Assembly (NCBI RefSeq): GCF_000568815.1 | Contig: NZ_CP007201.1 | Location: 930,001-994,000, forward strand | DNA: 64,000 bases | Source of the DNA: Sulfurospirillum multivorans DSM 12446 | Lineage (GTDB): Bacteria > Campylobacterota > Campylobacteria > Campylobacterales > Sulfurospirillaceae | Reading direction: 5' to 3' | Shown: in pieces, positions 1 to 9,256 of the stretch | Numbering within the stretch: the first letter of the stretch is position 1 | Layout of the letters: the number at the start of each line of letters is the position of its first letter | Position numbers and translations under genes: made by a program | The notes under the pieces: model-generated | What the model was told of the DNA's origin: nothing | The model's input: the letters and a program-made list of their open reading frames with translations, nothing else | Databases searched by the model: none

Positions 1-1100
1 TTAACTATGCCGCACTTTCTCAAACCAAACCAGAAGGCAGCGTTGGGTACACCGGTGTTAGCGCTATCAAAGGTGAATTTGCGAAAGAGAGTGGTGCAAA
101 AGCGGCGTATACCGATCGTTCTTTAAACATCAACAAAACAGCGCGTGAACTTTTAAATGCAAAAGAGCCCAAAGTAAGATTGCTGTGGGTGGCCTGTAAA
201 AATGTCTTCTCACAAGATTTTGATCGCAATCAACTTATCCGTATGTTTCAACAACTTGACCTTGTGGTCGTTGCCGATCAGTTCTTTAATGAAACCGCAA
301 AATGGGCCGACATCGTCCTTCCTGTTGCCACACAGTTTGAAGAGTACGATGTGAACGTCTCTTACTGGCATTACTGGTTGAGCCTCAATGAGCAAGCAAT
401 CAAACCTCTTTTTGAAGTCAAATCCGACGTTGAGATTGCAGCACTGCTTTCTAAACATATGAATAAACTAGAAAAAGGTTCATGTACCTTCCCTCAAAGT
501 GTGGATACCAAAGTGATGACGATCAAAGAGTTTAACCCTGGCATCTACGAGCAATTTGGCATTAAATCATGGGAAGAGCTTAAAAATGGTCCCGTAAAAG
601 CCAAAGCGGTCATTCCGTATGCCGATGGCAAGTTTAAAACTCCAAGTGGTAAGTTTGAGTTTTATTCTGACAAAGCCTTGGAGCTTTTTGGTAATGCTTT
701 ACCTTCCTATGTTGAAGTGCGTAAACCGTACGATAAATTCCGCATGACATCACCTCATAGTAGATGGAGCTTGCACTCACAGTTCCAAAACTTAGAGTGG
801 ATGGAAGACATGCACCCTGAGCCGTATGTGTACATCAACCCAGATGATGCGGAAGCCAAAATGGTCAAAGAGGGCGACACGGTAGCGGTCTTTAACAAAC
901 AAGGACTCTTACGTGTGAAAGCCAAACTCACCGACAACGTTCAAGCCGGAACCGTTTTGATGTACGAGCAGTGGTATAACAACAACATTTACAACGTCAA
1001 TGAACTTGTCGATGACACCAGTTCAGACATGGGTGCGTTTAAAACGGGAGCTCCTGGAGTTGCCTTGCATGATACCTTTGTCAACTTTAGAAAACTATAA
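1..1100 (+). CDS. Molybdopterin oxidoreductase, catalytic subunit, C-terminal part
   Basis: The reading frame (codons in phase with position 3) is open from the left edge, so this is the last ~365 residues of a larger protein. It is the C-terminal half of a DMSO-reductase-family molybdopterin enzyme: the segment around ADIVLPVATQFEEYDV is the typical cofactor-binding region, and the final ~110 residues (from SRWSLHSQF through GDTVAVFNKQGLL) form the molydopterin dinucleotide-binding domain. The partner Fe-S subunit follows 12 bp after the stop. Enzymes of this type reduce or oxidise substrates such as DMSO, polysulfide, thiosulfate, tetrathionate or arsenate; the substrate cannot be told because the N-terminus with the Fe-S motif and Mo ligand is outside the window. 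No membrane-anchor gene follows, so the complex may be soluble in the periplasm or use another anchor. Confidence 0.9.
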   Translation, partial: NYAALSQTKPEGSVGYTGVSAIKGEFAKESGAKAAYTDRSLNINKTARELLNAKEPKVRLLWVACKNVFSQDFDRNQLIRMFQQLDLVVVADQFFNETAKWADIVLPVATQFEEYDVNVSYWHYWLSLNEQAIKPLFEVKSDVEIAALLSKHMNKLEKGSCTFPQSVDTKVMTIKEFNPGIYEQFGIKSWEELKNGPVKAKAVIPYADGKFKTPSGKFEFYSDKALELFGNALPSYVEVRKPYDKFRMTSPHSRWSLHSQFQNLEWMEDMHPEPYVYINPDDAEAKMVKEGDTVAVFNKQGLLRVKAKLTDNVQAGTVLMYEQWYNNNIYNVNELVDDTSSDMGAFKTGAPGVALHDTFVNFRKL

Positions 1101-1112
1101 CAGGAGATTGTG

Positions 1113-1751
1113 ATGCAAAAAGCTTTTTTAGTCGATGGCAGTATCTGTCTAGGATGTAATACGTGTGCAATGGCCTGTAAAAATCAGTATCATCAAGATG
1201 ATGGAATTTTATGGCGCAAAGTAAGGGAAATTGGGGCAGAAGATTATTTGATAGACAACAACAATATCTTGCCAGCCTTAACGTCGTATCAAAAAGCACC
1301 AAAAGTGCAGATGCCGATGGAGCGTTTCTATTTTTCATTGGCGTGTAACCATTGTGAAAATCCAGCATGCGTGGCGATTTGTCCTGTGGGTGCGCATACG
1401 AAAGACCCTGAAACGGGCATTTGTAAACATGACCAAACGATCTGTATTGGCTGTGGAGGATGCGTTAAAGCGTGTCCGTTTGGTGCTTCAAAGTTCAATA
1501 CCAAAATGGGACAAGCCGAGAAGTGCAGTATGTGTTGGGAAAGGCAAGCCGATGGCAAAACAACGGCGTGTGTTCAGTCCTGTCCTGTAGGCGCGATCGC
1601 GATTATCGATCTTCACGATCCAAAATACAAAGAGTATGCGAATGCTGCGCCGATTGGCATTGATTATGCGATTAATGCGGAGACGAAACCGAGCACACGC
1701 TTCATTCATCCATCCATGCCCAAAGAGGTTTACAGACTTCCAAAAGGATAA
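1113..1751 (+). CDS. 4Fe-4S ferredoxin-type electron-transfer subunit (DmsB/PsrB-like)
   Basis: 212 residues. Four cysteine clusters are visible: CLGCNTCAMACK near the N-terminus, CNHCENPACVAIC, CIGCGGCVKACP, and a later CSMCWERQADG...CVQSCP pair. This is the pattern of the four-cluster subunit that passes electrons to molybdopterin enzymes (DmsB, PsrB, NrfC family). I chose the ATG at 1113 because AGGAG lies 6 bases before it; a GTG sits one codon upstream. It directly follows the catalytic subunit and must be its partner. There is no twin-arginine signal, so export would occur by hitch-hiking with the catalytic subunit, as is known for this family. Confidence 0.92.
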   Translation: MQKAFLVDGSICLGCNTCAMACKNQYHQDDGILWRKVREIGAEDYLIDNNNILPALTSYQKAPKVQMPMERFYFSLACNHCENPACVAICPVGAHTKDPETGICKHDQTICIGCGGCVKACPFGASKFNTKMGQAEKCSMCWERQADGKTTACVQSCPVGAIAIIDLHDPKYKEYANAAPIGIDYAINAETKPSTRFIHPSMPKEVYRLPKG

Positions 1752-1755
1752 TCTT

Positions 1756-2118
1756 ATGAAAACAACACTGCGATTGATTTTGAGTCTTTGTGGTGTTTTT
1801 CTTTCACTCGCTTGGGGGCAAATTGCCCCAAGCACTTGTAGTTTTGGCGATCCTCGTTTTGAAGAGCTTTCCCATCAAAACGTTGTGCTCATCGAGCCCA
1901 AAAACTACGTGGTGGGCGAAGAAAACTTCGTTATAATACAGCTCGAAAAGCCAGAACTTCCCTCAGGCTACATGGTGAGTGTTTTTGTCGATACGATCAC
2001 ATCACCCAAGAGTGAGCCTGAAGTGCAAGGATGGTACCCAAAAACGAATATAAAGCCTTTAAAAGAGGGATTTTACGAGCTGTCGGTTCGCGTGAACCTG
2101 ATGTATAAGGGAAGCTGA
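1756..2118 (+). CDS. Small exported protein of unknown function, probably frameshifted
   Basis: 120 residues as read, beginning with a clear Sec signal peptide (MKTTLRLILSLCGVFLSLAWG). I do not recognise the mature domain, which is rich in beta-type sequence. It starts 4 bp after the Fe-S subunit and is surely in that operon. The end looks broken. After the stop at 2116-2118 a different frame continues with convincing coding sequence: a C-x-x-C pair (GCKSCKYKDSFYRKE) running to a stop at 2205-2207, which would overlap the next gene's GTG start by a few bases as operon genes often do. One missing G in the G3 run at 2109-2111 would join the two parts into a ~150-residue protein. It could be a real mutation or a sequencing error. 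Confidence 0.7.
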   Translation: MKTTLRLILSLCGVFLSLAWGQIAPSTCSFGDPRFEELSHQNVVLIEPKNYVVGEENFVIIQLEKPELPSGYMVSVFVDTITSPKSEPEVQGWYPKTNIKPLKEGFYELSVRVNLMYKGS

Positions 2119-2199
2119 GGCGGTATTTTGGTTGCAAGTCTTGCAAATACAAAGATTCGTTTTACCGCAAAGAAACCGAAATGATAAGGAGCATCAAAC

Positions 2200-2892
2200 G
2201 TGGATAAACTTTTTTTGGAACGATTGAAGACGCTCACTATTCTCTATGCCGAAGATGAAGAGGGCATCCGTAAAAACATTGCCGCATCGCTTCGCTACTA
2301 TACCAAAGAGGTCATCGAAGCGGAGAATGGCAAAATTGCTTTAGAGCTCTACAGACGTGAAAAACCTGATATTGTACTGACTGATATTTTAATGCCCGTG
2401 ATGAACGGCGTGGATCTGGTACGAGAGATTCGTAAAACCGATGAAGAGACACCTTTGGTCATTATCTCGGCGCACACCGATAGGGAGTATCTGCTCAAAG
2501 TCGTCGATCTGCATTTAGAGCAGTACATCATCAAACCAGTCAATCTTAACGGTCTTTTAGAAGCGCTTGCACGCTGTTTGAAACGCATTTCCCAAACGCA
2601 TACGATTGTCTATGAACTTCCCTGTGGCTACTCGTACGATGTCGATCATAAATTGCTGAGCTATGAAGGTGAGACCATTCATCTCAATAAAAAAGAGGCG
2701 GGATTTTTGGAGTTACTGCTGCATAATAAACAACGCATTGTCACCTACGATGAGTTGCAAGCCCATGTCTGGCAAGATGATGTAATGACCGATAGCGCGC
2801 TTCGTTCACTCGTGCGCAATTTACGCAAGAAATTACCGAAAGATTTTATTACCAATTTATCAGGGGTTGGGTACCGATTTGAGATGTGCTAG
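2200..2892 (+). CDS. Response regulator, OmpR/PhoB type
   Basis: 230 residues. The receiver domain (about 10-125) has the acidic pocket E18-D19, phospho-acceptor D62 (LTDILMP), S90 and K112 (YIIKP). The C-terminal ~100 residues are a winged-helix DNA-binding domain (YDELQAHVWQ, SALRSLVRNLRKKL, GVGYRF). The start is GTG at 2200 with AAGGA upstream. The next two genes, a periplasmic binding protein and a histidine kinase, overlap end to start, so this is one signalling operon. The target may be the upstream molybdoenzyme operon, an inference from position only. Confidence 0.93.
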   Translation: MDKLFLERLKTLTILYAEDEEGIRKNIAASLRYYTKEVIEAENGKIALELYRREKPDIVLTDILMPVMNGVDLVREIRKTDEETPLVIISAHTDREYLLKVVDLHLEQYIIKPVNLNGLLEALARCLKRISQTHTIVYELPCGYSYDVDHKLLSYEGETIHLNKKEAGFLELLLHNKQRIVTYDELQAHVWQDDVMTDSALRSLVRNLRKKLPKDFITNLSGVGYRFEMC

Positions 2893-4549
2893 ACTTTTTC
2901 TTTTACTGTTTGTGTATGTAACTTTTGGCAATGCACAGGAGTGGAAAAACCCTTTTTACTACCGCAGTGATGATACTGCTTCAGTTCTGATAAATGAGCG
3001 CGTCAAGGGCTCGCACATTAAAGTTTTTTTACCCACTATGCCTTATTTGTACGTTTCAAAACTGGTCAATGGTACACTGGTTCGCTCTAGCGGAAATCAT
3101 GAAGGGTGGGAGTATATGATGGCAACATCGTATACGAAGATAGACGATCTCACCTATGAATTTTCCCTGCGCAAAGGGGTTCTGTTTCAAGATGGAACAC
3201 CGTTTAATGCAGACTCGGTGGTGGAAAATTTTGCCTATTTTATGCAAGACCCTGTGGTCTATTCGGATATTCATAAACGACTCAAAGGTGTAACCAAAGT
3301 CGATGAGCATACCATTCGCATTCATCTGTATAAACCCTATGGACTGCTTTTTAGCGATCTCACTTCCATCAATCTTTACACATCTGCCTATCTCAAACGT
3401 TACGGTTGGAGTACCAAAGAGGGCTCTACATGTAACAGCATGCAAGCTCCAGGTCCGTATGGATTAGGGCCTTATATTTTAAAGCAAGGGTACGCAACTG
3501 GGCGGTTTCAAACGCCTATTTTAGAGCTTAAAGCCAATCCTAATTATTATGAAATTGGGTTGCCATACATCGAAAATGTGACGATCTATACCGAACTAAC
3601 CTCCACGCAATCGGTCAGTATGGCGTTGGAAGAAGAGCGATTGGATATTACGCCCATTCCGTTCAATAAAAAAGTAGAAACGGTGCTTTCCAAATACGCA
3701 AGGCTCTACACCAAACCCTCAACGCACAGCATCTCGGTCTATTTTAATATGCTCAAACCAAACAGCAAACTCCAAGATCAAAACGTACGCATCGCGCTCA
3801 ATAAAGCGCTCAATCAAGCCAATCTGCTCAATTTTGTCTATAAAAAAGAGGGCGAGTTAGCCCCCACGGAAGCTTCGGTGAATTATCGCTCCGTAAAACT
3901 GGCTACAGAAAACCTGCAAACTTGGGGTGAGCGTGCGCGCCAAAACCCTGAAGAGGAAAAAGAACTCAAGAGAATTTTAAATGGATTGGAACTTGATGTC
4001 ATCACGATGGATCGCTTTATGTTTTTGTGGCGGGGGATTGAATATCAGCTTAAAAAGTACGGTGTGACACTGCATTACACGACCACGCCGAATGAAAAAG
4101 AGATCTACGAGCAACTGCTTACCAATAGGGAATCCCCTAAAAAATGGGATATTTTGACATGGGGCAATGATGACTGGATCAGTCATAACCCGTGGACGGC
4201 GTTTTTTGCGTACCGCATCTCCGATAAATGGTCGGCGATCGAGAAAGACGATCTGATGCAAGAGTACATTGAGCACTTCTTCGATGTCGAATTTCAAAGT
4301 CCTGCCTTTGATGAGGTCGTTTCTAAAATTGTCAAGCGTGCGTATGAAAAGGCGTATATGCTTTTTGTACCCTCTCCAAACATCGTGTTAGCCGTAAATA
4401 AAGAGGTCTCGTATGAGCCTTCATCGGTTTTATTGATGCCTCTGTGGAAGGCAAAATTGACGAAATATCACTGGTCGATCAGGGGCAATGCGGCGTATCC
4501 AAAAGAGCGTGAAGCTCCCATGTTACCATTAAGGTTTAATTATGATTAA
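2879..4549 (+). CDS. Periplasmic solute-binding protein, SBP family 5 (peptide/nickel type)
   Basis: About 556 residues. It resembles the DppA/NikA/OppA family: an N-terminal export signal (LFLLLFVYVTFGNA), then LTYEFSLRKGVLFQDGTPF, followed by DSVVENFAYF, which is the classic family signature. There is no ABC permease or ATPase nearby. The gene overlaps the response-regulator gene in front (by 14 bp if the TTG at 2879 is the start; a TTG at 2867 is also possible) and the kinase gene behind by 8 bp. This suggests that the protein acts as a sensing subunit for the kinase rather than in transport. Ligand unknown. Confidence 0.85.
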   Translation: MRCARLFLLLFVYVTFGNAQEWKNPFYYRSDDTASVLINERVKGSHIKVFLPTMPYLYVSKLVNGTLVRSSGNHEGWEYMMATSYTKIDDLTYEFSLRKGVLFQDGTPFNADSVVENFAYFMQDPVVYSDIHKRLKGVTKVDEHTIRIHLYKPYGLLFSDLTSINLYTSAYLKRYGWSTKEGSTCNSMQAPGPYGLGPYILKQGYATGRFQTPILELKANPNYYEIGLPYIENVTIYTELTSTQSVSMALEEERLDITPIPFNKKVETVLSKYARLYTKPSTHSISVYFNMLKPNSKLQDQNVRIALNKALNQANLLNFVYKKEGELAPTEASVNYRSVKLATENLQTWGERARQNPEEEKELKRILNGLELDVITMDRFMFLWRGIEYQLKKYGVTLHYTTTPNEKEIYEQLLTNRESPKKWDILTWGNDDWISHNPWTAFFAYRISDKWSAIEKDDLMQEYIEHFFDVEFQSPAFDEVVSKIVKRAYEKAYMLFVPSPNIVLAVNKEVSYEPSSVLLMPLWKAKLTKYHWSIRGNAAYPKEREAPMLPLRFNYD

Positions 4550-6206
4550 GTATCTCTCCATGCGCTATAAATTTTTTCTGATGGCATCTTTGGGCATTTG
4601 TGCGATTGTCACGCTCTCTTTTTTAGCCTTTGACATTACCAACAAAGGTGTGGTCAATGTCAACAATGTTTTTGAAGGCTCCAAGCGGGTTCAGACGATA
4701 CAGCAGACCTATATTTTGCCACTGTTTAAGCTTCGCGAACAATCGCTCTCACTGATTATGGCGCCCAATGAAGACCTACGCAAAGATATTCTCACTAAAA
4801 TCAATGAGATGCACCTTCAAATGGAAACACCCTTTAGCAAACTTCCTGCACAAGTGTATTCTCAATGGAAAAACTACGTCGGATTGATCTTAGCCAATCA
4901 AGCCTACCTCAAAGAGGATTTTGAAGAGGGGGCGTTTATTAATGCCAACACAGCGGAGCGCGACCAGTTTTATGCACTTATGGATTCACTCGAAGTGTTG
5001 CAACAAAATGAGCTCACCCACTCGTCTGAAACGTACTCAAAAGCCAATCGTGAGGCGATCAATTCGCGCTATTTTATTGCGGTTTGGTTGATTATTATCG
5101 TGCTTTTGACCTTTATGTTTGGCTTTTTTATTGCTAAAAATATTGTCGATTCTATTTTACATGTAAGACGTGGACTGAGAGAATTTTTTGACTACTTGAA
5201 GTCGCCTTCCACCGAAGAGGCGACGCGCATTCACATTCCGCTGACCAATAAAGATGAGTTGGGCGATATGGCGAGGCAGATCAACCAGAACATCGAGATC
5301 ATTCAAGCCAATTTAGAGCAAGACAGCAAACTCATCGAAGATGCAACGAATGTCGTGGAAGACCTCAAACTAGGGAATCTAAACCGAAGACTCGTGGCTT
5401 CGGGTAACTCCGATCAGCTCAATTTACTCAAAGCTGTGATGAATGAGATGCTGGATAATTTGGAGCTGCGCATTCAACAAGAGATCGATGAGCGCACCCG
5501 TCAAGAACAGCTGTTGATTCAGCAAAGCAAACTCGCCGCGATGGGCAATATGATCGGTAATATCGCGCATCAATGGAGACAACCCTTAGGTGAAATCAAT
5601 GCGCTTTTGATGATCATTCAAGTGAGACAACACTTTGATGACTTTAATGAAGCGTTCTTAACAGAGAAAATTGATGAGTGTAACCGCATCACGGCGTACA
5701 TGTCCAACACGATCAGCGATTTTCAAAATTTCTTTAAACCCTCCAAAGACAAAGAGATTTTTGAGATCAATGATGCGTGTGAGCGGGCGAGCTCTATCAT
5801 CCAAGCCTCGCTTCGCTACCACTCGATCGAGTTTTCGTTTGAAGCAAGCGAAACGATTCAGGTGCTTGGCTATCCCAACGAATTTGCCCAAGCACTTTTG
5901 AATATTCTCTCCAATGCCAAAGATGTTCTCACGGATAGGCAGATTGAAAATCCGTTCATTCACATGAGCGTAAAAAACGGCGAAAAATACACGCTGATTA
6001 AGATCGAAGACAACGGTGGAGGCATTTCAAAAGAGCATTTTGAGCGTATTTTTGAGCCTTACTTTACCACTAAACATGCTAAACAAGGTACGGGAATTGG
6101 ACTTTATATGACTAAGATGATCATCGAAAACAATATGAATGGCATCGTAACGGTTAAAAATACCGAGCATGGCGCGCTTTTTACGATCAAGATAAAGCAT
6201 CATTAA
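4542..6206 (+). CDS. Membrane sensor histidine kinase
   Basis: 554 residues. A first membrane helix lies at about 12-30 and a second at about 175-200 (YFIAVWLIIIVLLTFMFGFF), enclosing a helical periplasmic region; a HAMP-type linker follows. The phospho-acceptor is H343 in IAHQWRQPLGEINALL. The ATPase domain has an N box (FAQALLNILSNAKD), then EDNGGGI and GTGIGLYMTKMI. The H-x-W-R-Q-P-L variant is common in Campylobacterota kinases. The ATG overlaps the end of the binding-protein gene, so the kinase is co-translated with a likely periplasmic sensory partner and with the response regulator. A TTACATGTAA copy lies inside at 5157-5166. Confidence 0.92.
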   Translation: MIKYLSMRYKFFLMASLGICAIVTLSFLAFDITNKGVVNVNNVFEGSKRVQTIQQTYILPLFKLREQSLSLIMAPNEDLRKDILTKINEMHLQMETPFSKLPAQVYSQWKNYVGLILANQAYLKEDFEEGAFINANTAERDQFYALMDSLEVLQQNELTHSSETYSKANREAINSRYFIAVWLIIIVLLTFMFGFFIAKNIVDSILHVRRGLREFFDYLKSPSTEEATRIHIPLTNKDELGDMARQINQNIEIIQANLEQDSKLIEDATNVVEDLKLGNLNRRLVASGNSDQLNLLKAVMNEMLDNLELRIQQEIDERTRQEQLLIQQSKLAAMGNMIGNIAHQWRQPLGEINALLMIIQVRQHFDDFNEAFLTEKIDECNRITAYMSNTISDFQNFFKPSKDKEIFEINDACERASSIIQASLRYHSIEFSFEASETIQVLGYPNEFAQALLNILSNAKDVLTDRQIENPFIHMSVKNGEKYTLIKIEDNGGGISKEHFERIFEPYFTTKHAKQGTGIGLYMTKMIIENNMNGIVTVKNTEHGALFTIKIKHH

Positions 6207-6301
6207 CTTAAAAAGATGAATTAACTTCTCTTTTTCATCTCAGCCACATTTTTTTGCCACTTTTTTTCACTACTATTCTCGAAACATTCAAGGAGTCGTA
6301 G

Positions 6302-6592
6302 ATGAAAATTATCTCAAAATCACTTATTATTGCCACCACGTTGGCGATCAGTGCTCAAGCAAACCCACTGTATACCAAATGTGTTGCCTGTCATGGAGCC
6401 GCGGGTGAGAAAGCTGCTTTAAACAAAAGTTTGATTATCAAAGAGATGAGCAAGGCGGATTTCATAAGTGCCATGAAAGGCTATAAAGATGGCAGTTATG
6501 GCAAAGATCAAAAAGCGTTGATGAAAGCGCAAGTAGCAGCTCTAAACGATACTCAGATCGAAGAGATTGCCTCTTTTATCACGAAAAAATAG
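6302..6592 (+). CDS. Small monoheme cytochrome c
   Basis: 96 residues: a Sec signal peptide (to about residue 20), then one heme motif CVACH at 27-31 and methionines downstream that could be the distal ligand. The size and fold match the c553-type soluble cytochromes of Campylobacterota. It starts 12 bp before the Rieske gene and is probably co-transcribed with the bc1 complex, for which it could be a periplasmic electron acceptor. AAGGAG precedes the ATG. Confidence 0.88.
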   Translation: MKIISKSLIIATTLAISAQANPLYTKCVACHGAAGEKAALNKSLIIKEMSKADFISAMKGYKDGSYGKDQKALMKAQVAALNDTQIEEIASFITKK

Positions 6593-6603
6593 TGGTCTTT
6601 ACG

Positions 6604-7110
6604 ATGGCAACGTGTCAAAAAAGACGTGATTTTATCGGAATGGCACTCACAGGCGTTACGGCTGTGGGTGGTGTTTGTGCATTGGGTGCTATGAAAAAGA
6701 GTTGGGACCCACTCCCAAGTGTCCAATCAGCTGGTTTCGTCACCGTCGATGTTTCTACGATAGAAGAAGGCGAGGCGCGCAGTTTTGCGTGGCGCGGGAA
6801 GCCTATCTTTGTGTTACGTAAAAGTGCGGATACGCCAAAAAATGCAAAGCGCGATGTGGTCATTGGTGAAAAAGTCTTTACATTGGTCATTGGCTTGTGT
6901 ACCCATCTTGGTTGTATCCCTTCGTATGATGCGAAGCAAAAAAGTTTTATTTGCGCCTGTCACGGTGGCGTTTTTGATGCGAGTGGCATCAATACGTTTG
7001 GCCCGCCACCTCGTCCTTTGGATATTCCTCCCTTTAAAATTGCAGGTGAAACACTTGTCTTAGGTGAAGAAGGCGAAGAGTACAAAAAATTAACCGCGAA
7101 AAAAGCGTAG
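6604..7110 (+). CDS. petA: Rieske iron-sulfur subunit of cytochrome bc1 complex
   Basis: 168 residues from the ATG at 6604. The N-terminus has a twin-arginine-like signal anchor (KRRDFIGMALTGV) followed by a hydrophobic stretch. The Rieske ligands are CTHLGC and CACHGG, with the usual GPPPRPL proline loop after them. It is the first of three bc1 genes in standard order. The complex oxidises menaquinol and reduces cytochrome c at the periplasmic face. Confidence 0.96.
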   Translation: MATCQKRRDFIGMALTGVTAVGGVCALGAMKKSWDPLPSVQSAGFVTVDVSTIEEGEARSFAWRGKPIFVLRKSADTPKNAKRDVVIGEKVFTLVIGLCTHLGCIPSYDAKQKSFICACHGGVFDASGINTFGPPPRPLDIPPFKIAGETLVLGEEGEEYKKLTAKKA

Positions 7111-7119
7111 GAGTAGGGC

Positions 7120-8370
7120 ATGGCAGAAATACGAAAAAGCGAAGGCTTGATAGACTGGCTCGATCAACGTTTAGCAGTTAAAGCCTTTATGCGCGTGATG
7201 ATGACCGAATACTGGATACCCAAAAATATCAATTTCCTCTGGGCAATGGGTGTGGTTTTGGTGGTTCTTTTTGGCGTGTTATTGGTAACGGGACTACTTT
7301 TATTGATGTACTACAAACCTGACATTAATCTCGCGTTTGATAGTGTAAATTACACGATTATGCAAGAGGTCGAGTACGGTTGGTTGTGGCGCCACATGCA
7401 CGGCGTTGCGGCATCTGCGACATTTCTTATCATCTATATTCACCTTTTTACGGGCATTTATTATGGCTCTTACAAAAAAGGGCGTGAGATGATCTGGCTC
7501 ACAGGCATGGTGCTGTTTATCGCCTTTTCCGCAGAAGCCTTTAGTGGCTATATGCTTCCTTGGGGGCAGATGAGTTACTGGGCGGCGCAAGTCATTACCA
7601 ATCTTTTTAGCGGTATTCCTGTTATTGGGGATGATGTGGTCATCTGGATACGCGGTGATTATGTGGTGGCAGATGCGACGTTGACGCGCTTTTTTATGCT
7701 GCATGTGGTGTTGCTTCCTTTGGTGATTATCGTCGTGATTGCGGTGCATTTTTACTCACTTCGCTTTCCGCATGTGAATAATCAAGAGTCTGAAGTTTTG
7801 AACTTTGAGATTGAGTCCAACAAGTTTTTAGAAGGGCGCAAAAAAGAGTCTAAAGTCGTGCCATTCTGGCCTGTTTTCCTCTCCAAAGATTTCTTTGTCG
7901 TCGGCTTTTTTATGACGATTTTCTTTGCATTGGTCTGTTATCAGTTCGATTTTGCGATGGACCCGATCAATTTTGAGCCTGCAAACTCGATGAAAACGCC
8001 TGCGCATATCTACCCTGAGTGGTATTTTTTATGGAACTATGAGGTACTTCGAGGCTTTTTCTTTGACATTGGTGGTATGGCGGCGATGGACATTGGGTTG
8101 ATTGCGTTTGTGATCGCCAACATTGTCTTTATGATCTTGCCATTTTTAGATCGCAATCCGATGAACACTGCCCCTGCGCACAAACGCCCCGTGTTTAAAT
8201 ACTGGTTTTGGCTTTTAGTGATCGATATGATCGTGCTCACGGTCTATGGCAAGCTTCCTCCCACTGGTGTGAATGCGTGGGTGGGTTTTGTGGCTGCGGT
8301 TGTTTTCTTAGGGCTGTTTATCGCCCTTCCATTCATTACCAAGCACGAAGCCAAAGGAGATGCACAATGA
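7120..8370 (+). CDS. petB: Cytochrome b subunit of bc1 complex
   Basis: 416 residues with eight or more membrane helices. Paired heme-ligand histidines are visible in WRHMHGV and YIHLF, and in FMLHVV and AVHFYS; the quinol-site motif PEWY is present (YPEWYFLWNYEVLRG). It therefore combines the cytochrome b6-like and subunit IV-like parts in one chain, as in proteobacterial bc1. The start lies 9 bp after the Rieske stop, and the stop overlaps the ATG of the next gene (ATGA), showing tight coupling. Confidence 0.97.
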   Translation: MAEIRKSEGLIDWLDQRLAVKAFMRVMMTEYWIPKNINFLWAMGVVLVVLFGVLLVTGLLLLMYYKPDINLAFDSVNYTIMQEVEYGWLWRHMHGVAASATFLIIYIHLFTGIYYGSYKKGREMIWLTGMVLFIAFSAEAFSGYMLPWGQMSYWAAQVITNLFSGIPVIGDDVVIWIRGDYVVADATLTRFFMLHVVLLPLVIIVVIAVHFYSLRFPHVNNQESEVLNFEIESNKFLEGRKKESKVVPFWPVFLSKDFFVVGFFMTIFFALVCYQFDFAMDPINFEPANSMKTPAHIYPEWYFLWNYEVLRGFFFDIGGMAAMDIGLIAFVIANIVFMILPFLDRNPMNTAPAHKRPVFKYWFWLLVIDMIVLTVYGKLPPTGVNAWVGFVAAVVFLGLFIALPFITKHEAKGDAQ

Positions 8371-9221
8371 GAGAGATCAAAATTTTAGCCATTGTGCTTT
8401 TCTTTACCGCCGTGACCTATTGGGGTGTGGAGCCGTATGCGCATTCGCAAATGCACCCGCATGTTGCACCTGCTGACTTTAGTTTTAAAGACATAGAGCC
8501 TTTACATGTAAACGGAAATATCGAAAACGGTCAAGTGCTGGTCGAAGCCAATTGCATTGCGTGTCATAGCATTAAAACTCTAGGTCTGGAAGCGCCTATG
8601 AGCGTTGAAGATGCGGCGAGTGCCTATGGTGTCGTGCCTCCAGATCTCAGTCATGCGGGAGTAATTTACGATAAAAATTACCTCGCAGGCTTTTTAAAAG
8701 ACCCTGTGGGTGCGACCAAACTTTCGCATAAATTTGGGGATGCAAAACCGTATGCGATGCCTAGTTACAGCTTTTTAAGCGAGCAAGAGATTGCTGATAT
8801 TGTGGCGTATCTTAAAAATAGTGTCGCTACAAAGGCGTCCGATAAAACGGTCTTTGAAGAGGCGTGTGGCAGATGCCATAGCATGAAGTACGATGGACTT
8901 AAAGCCCAAACGCCTGCATCTTCGCTCAAAAGTTATTTAGGTGCGGAAGCTCCTGATGTGTCGATGATGATTCGCTCCAAAAAAGCGGAATATCTGAGCA
9001 CGTTTATCAACGAACCGCTCAAAATGGTTGAGGGCATTGCCATGCCTCGTGTGGGACTCACCGAAGCGTCTCAAGATCAAGTGATCAACTACATGGAAAG
9101 TGTGGGAGACCGCAAAAAAGCGGAGCGTGAAAGCCTTGGCTTGAAGCTCATTGGATTTATGGCTATTTTTACCCTAATAGCGTATCTGTGGAAAGTTCAA
9201 ATTTGGAAAGAGGTGGAGTAA
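8367..9221 (+). CDS. petC: Diheme cytochrome c subunit of bc1 complex
   Basis: 284 residues. Two heme c sites are seen: CIACH in the first half and CGRCH in the second. The N-terminus has an uncleaved-looking hydrophobic segment and the C-terminus a membrane helix (GFMAIFTLIAYLW). The diheme form in place of monoheme cytochrome c1 is characteristic of Campylobacterota. The ATG at 8367 overlaps the petB stop. A TTACATGTAA copy sits inside the gene at 8502-8511, read as Leu-His-Val. The stop codon lies in the loop of a terminator hairpin. Confidence 0.95.
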   Translation: MREIKILAIVLFFTAVTYWGVEPYAHSQMHPHVAPADFSFKDIEPLHVNGNIENGQVLVEANCIACHSIKTLGLEAPMSVEDAASAYGVVPPDLSHAGVIYDKNYLAGFLKDPVGATKLSHKFGDAKPYAMPSYSFLSEQEIADIVAYLKNSVATKASDKTVFEEACGRCHSMKYDGLKAQTPASSLKSYLGAEAPDVSMMIRSKKAEYLSTFINEPLKMVEGIAMPRVGLTEASQDQVINYMESVGDRKKAERESLGLKLIGFMAIFTLIAYLWKVQIWKEVE

Positions 9222-9236
9222 TCCACCCCTTTTTTT
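9211..9236 (+). terminator. Rho-independent terminator of the bc1 operon
   Basis: GGTGGA, loop GTAA, TCCACC, then a T-rich run. The petC stop codon is in the loop region, so the hairpin overlaps the gene end. Confidence 0.85.
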
Positions 9237-9256
9237 CGTGTTAACTTAAAGGTAGA

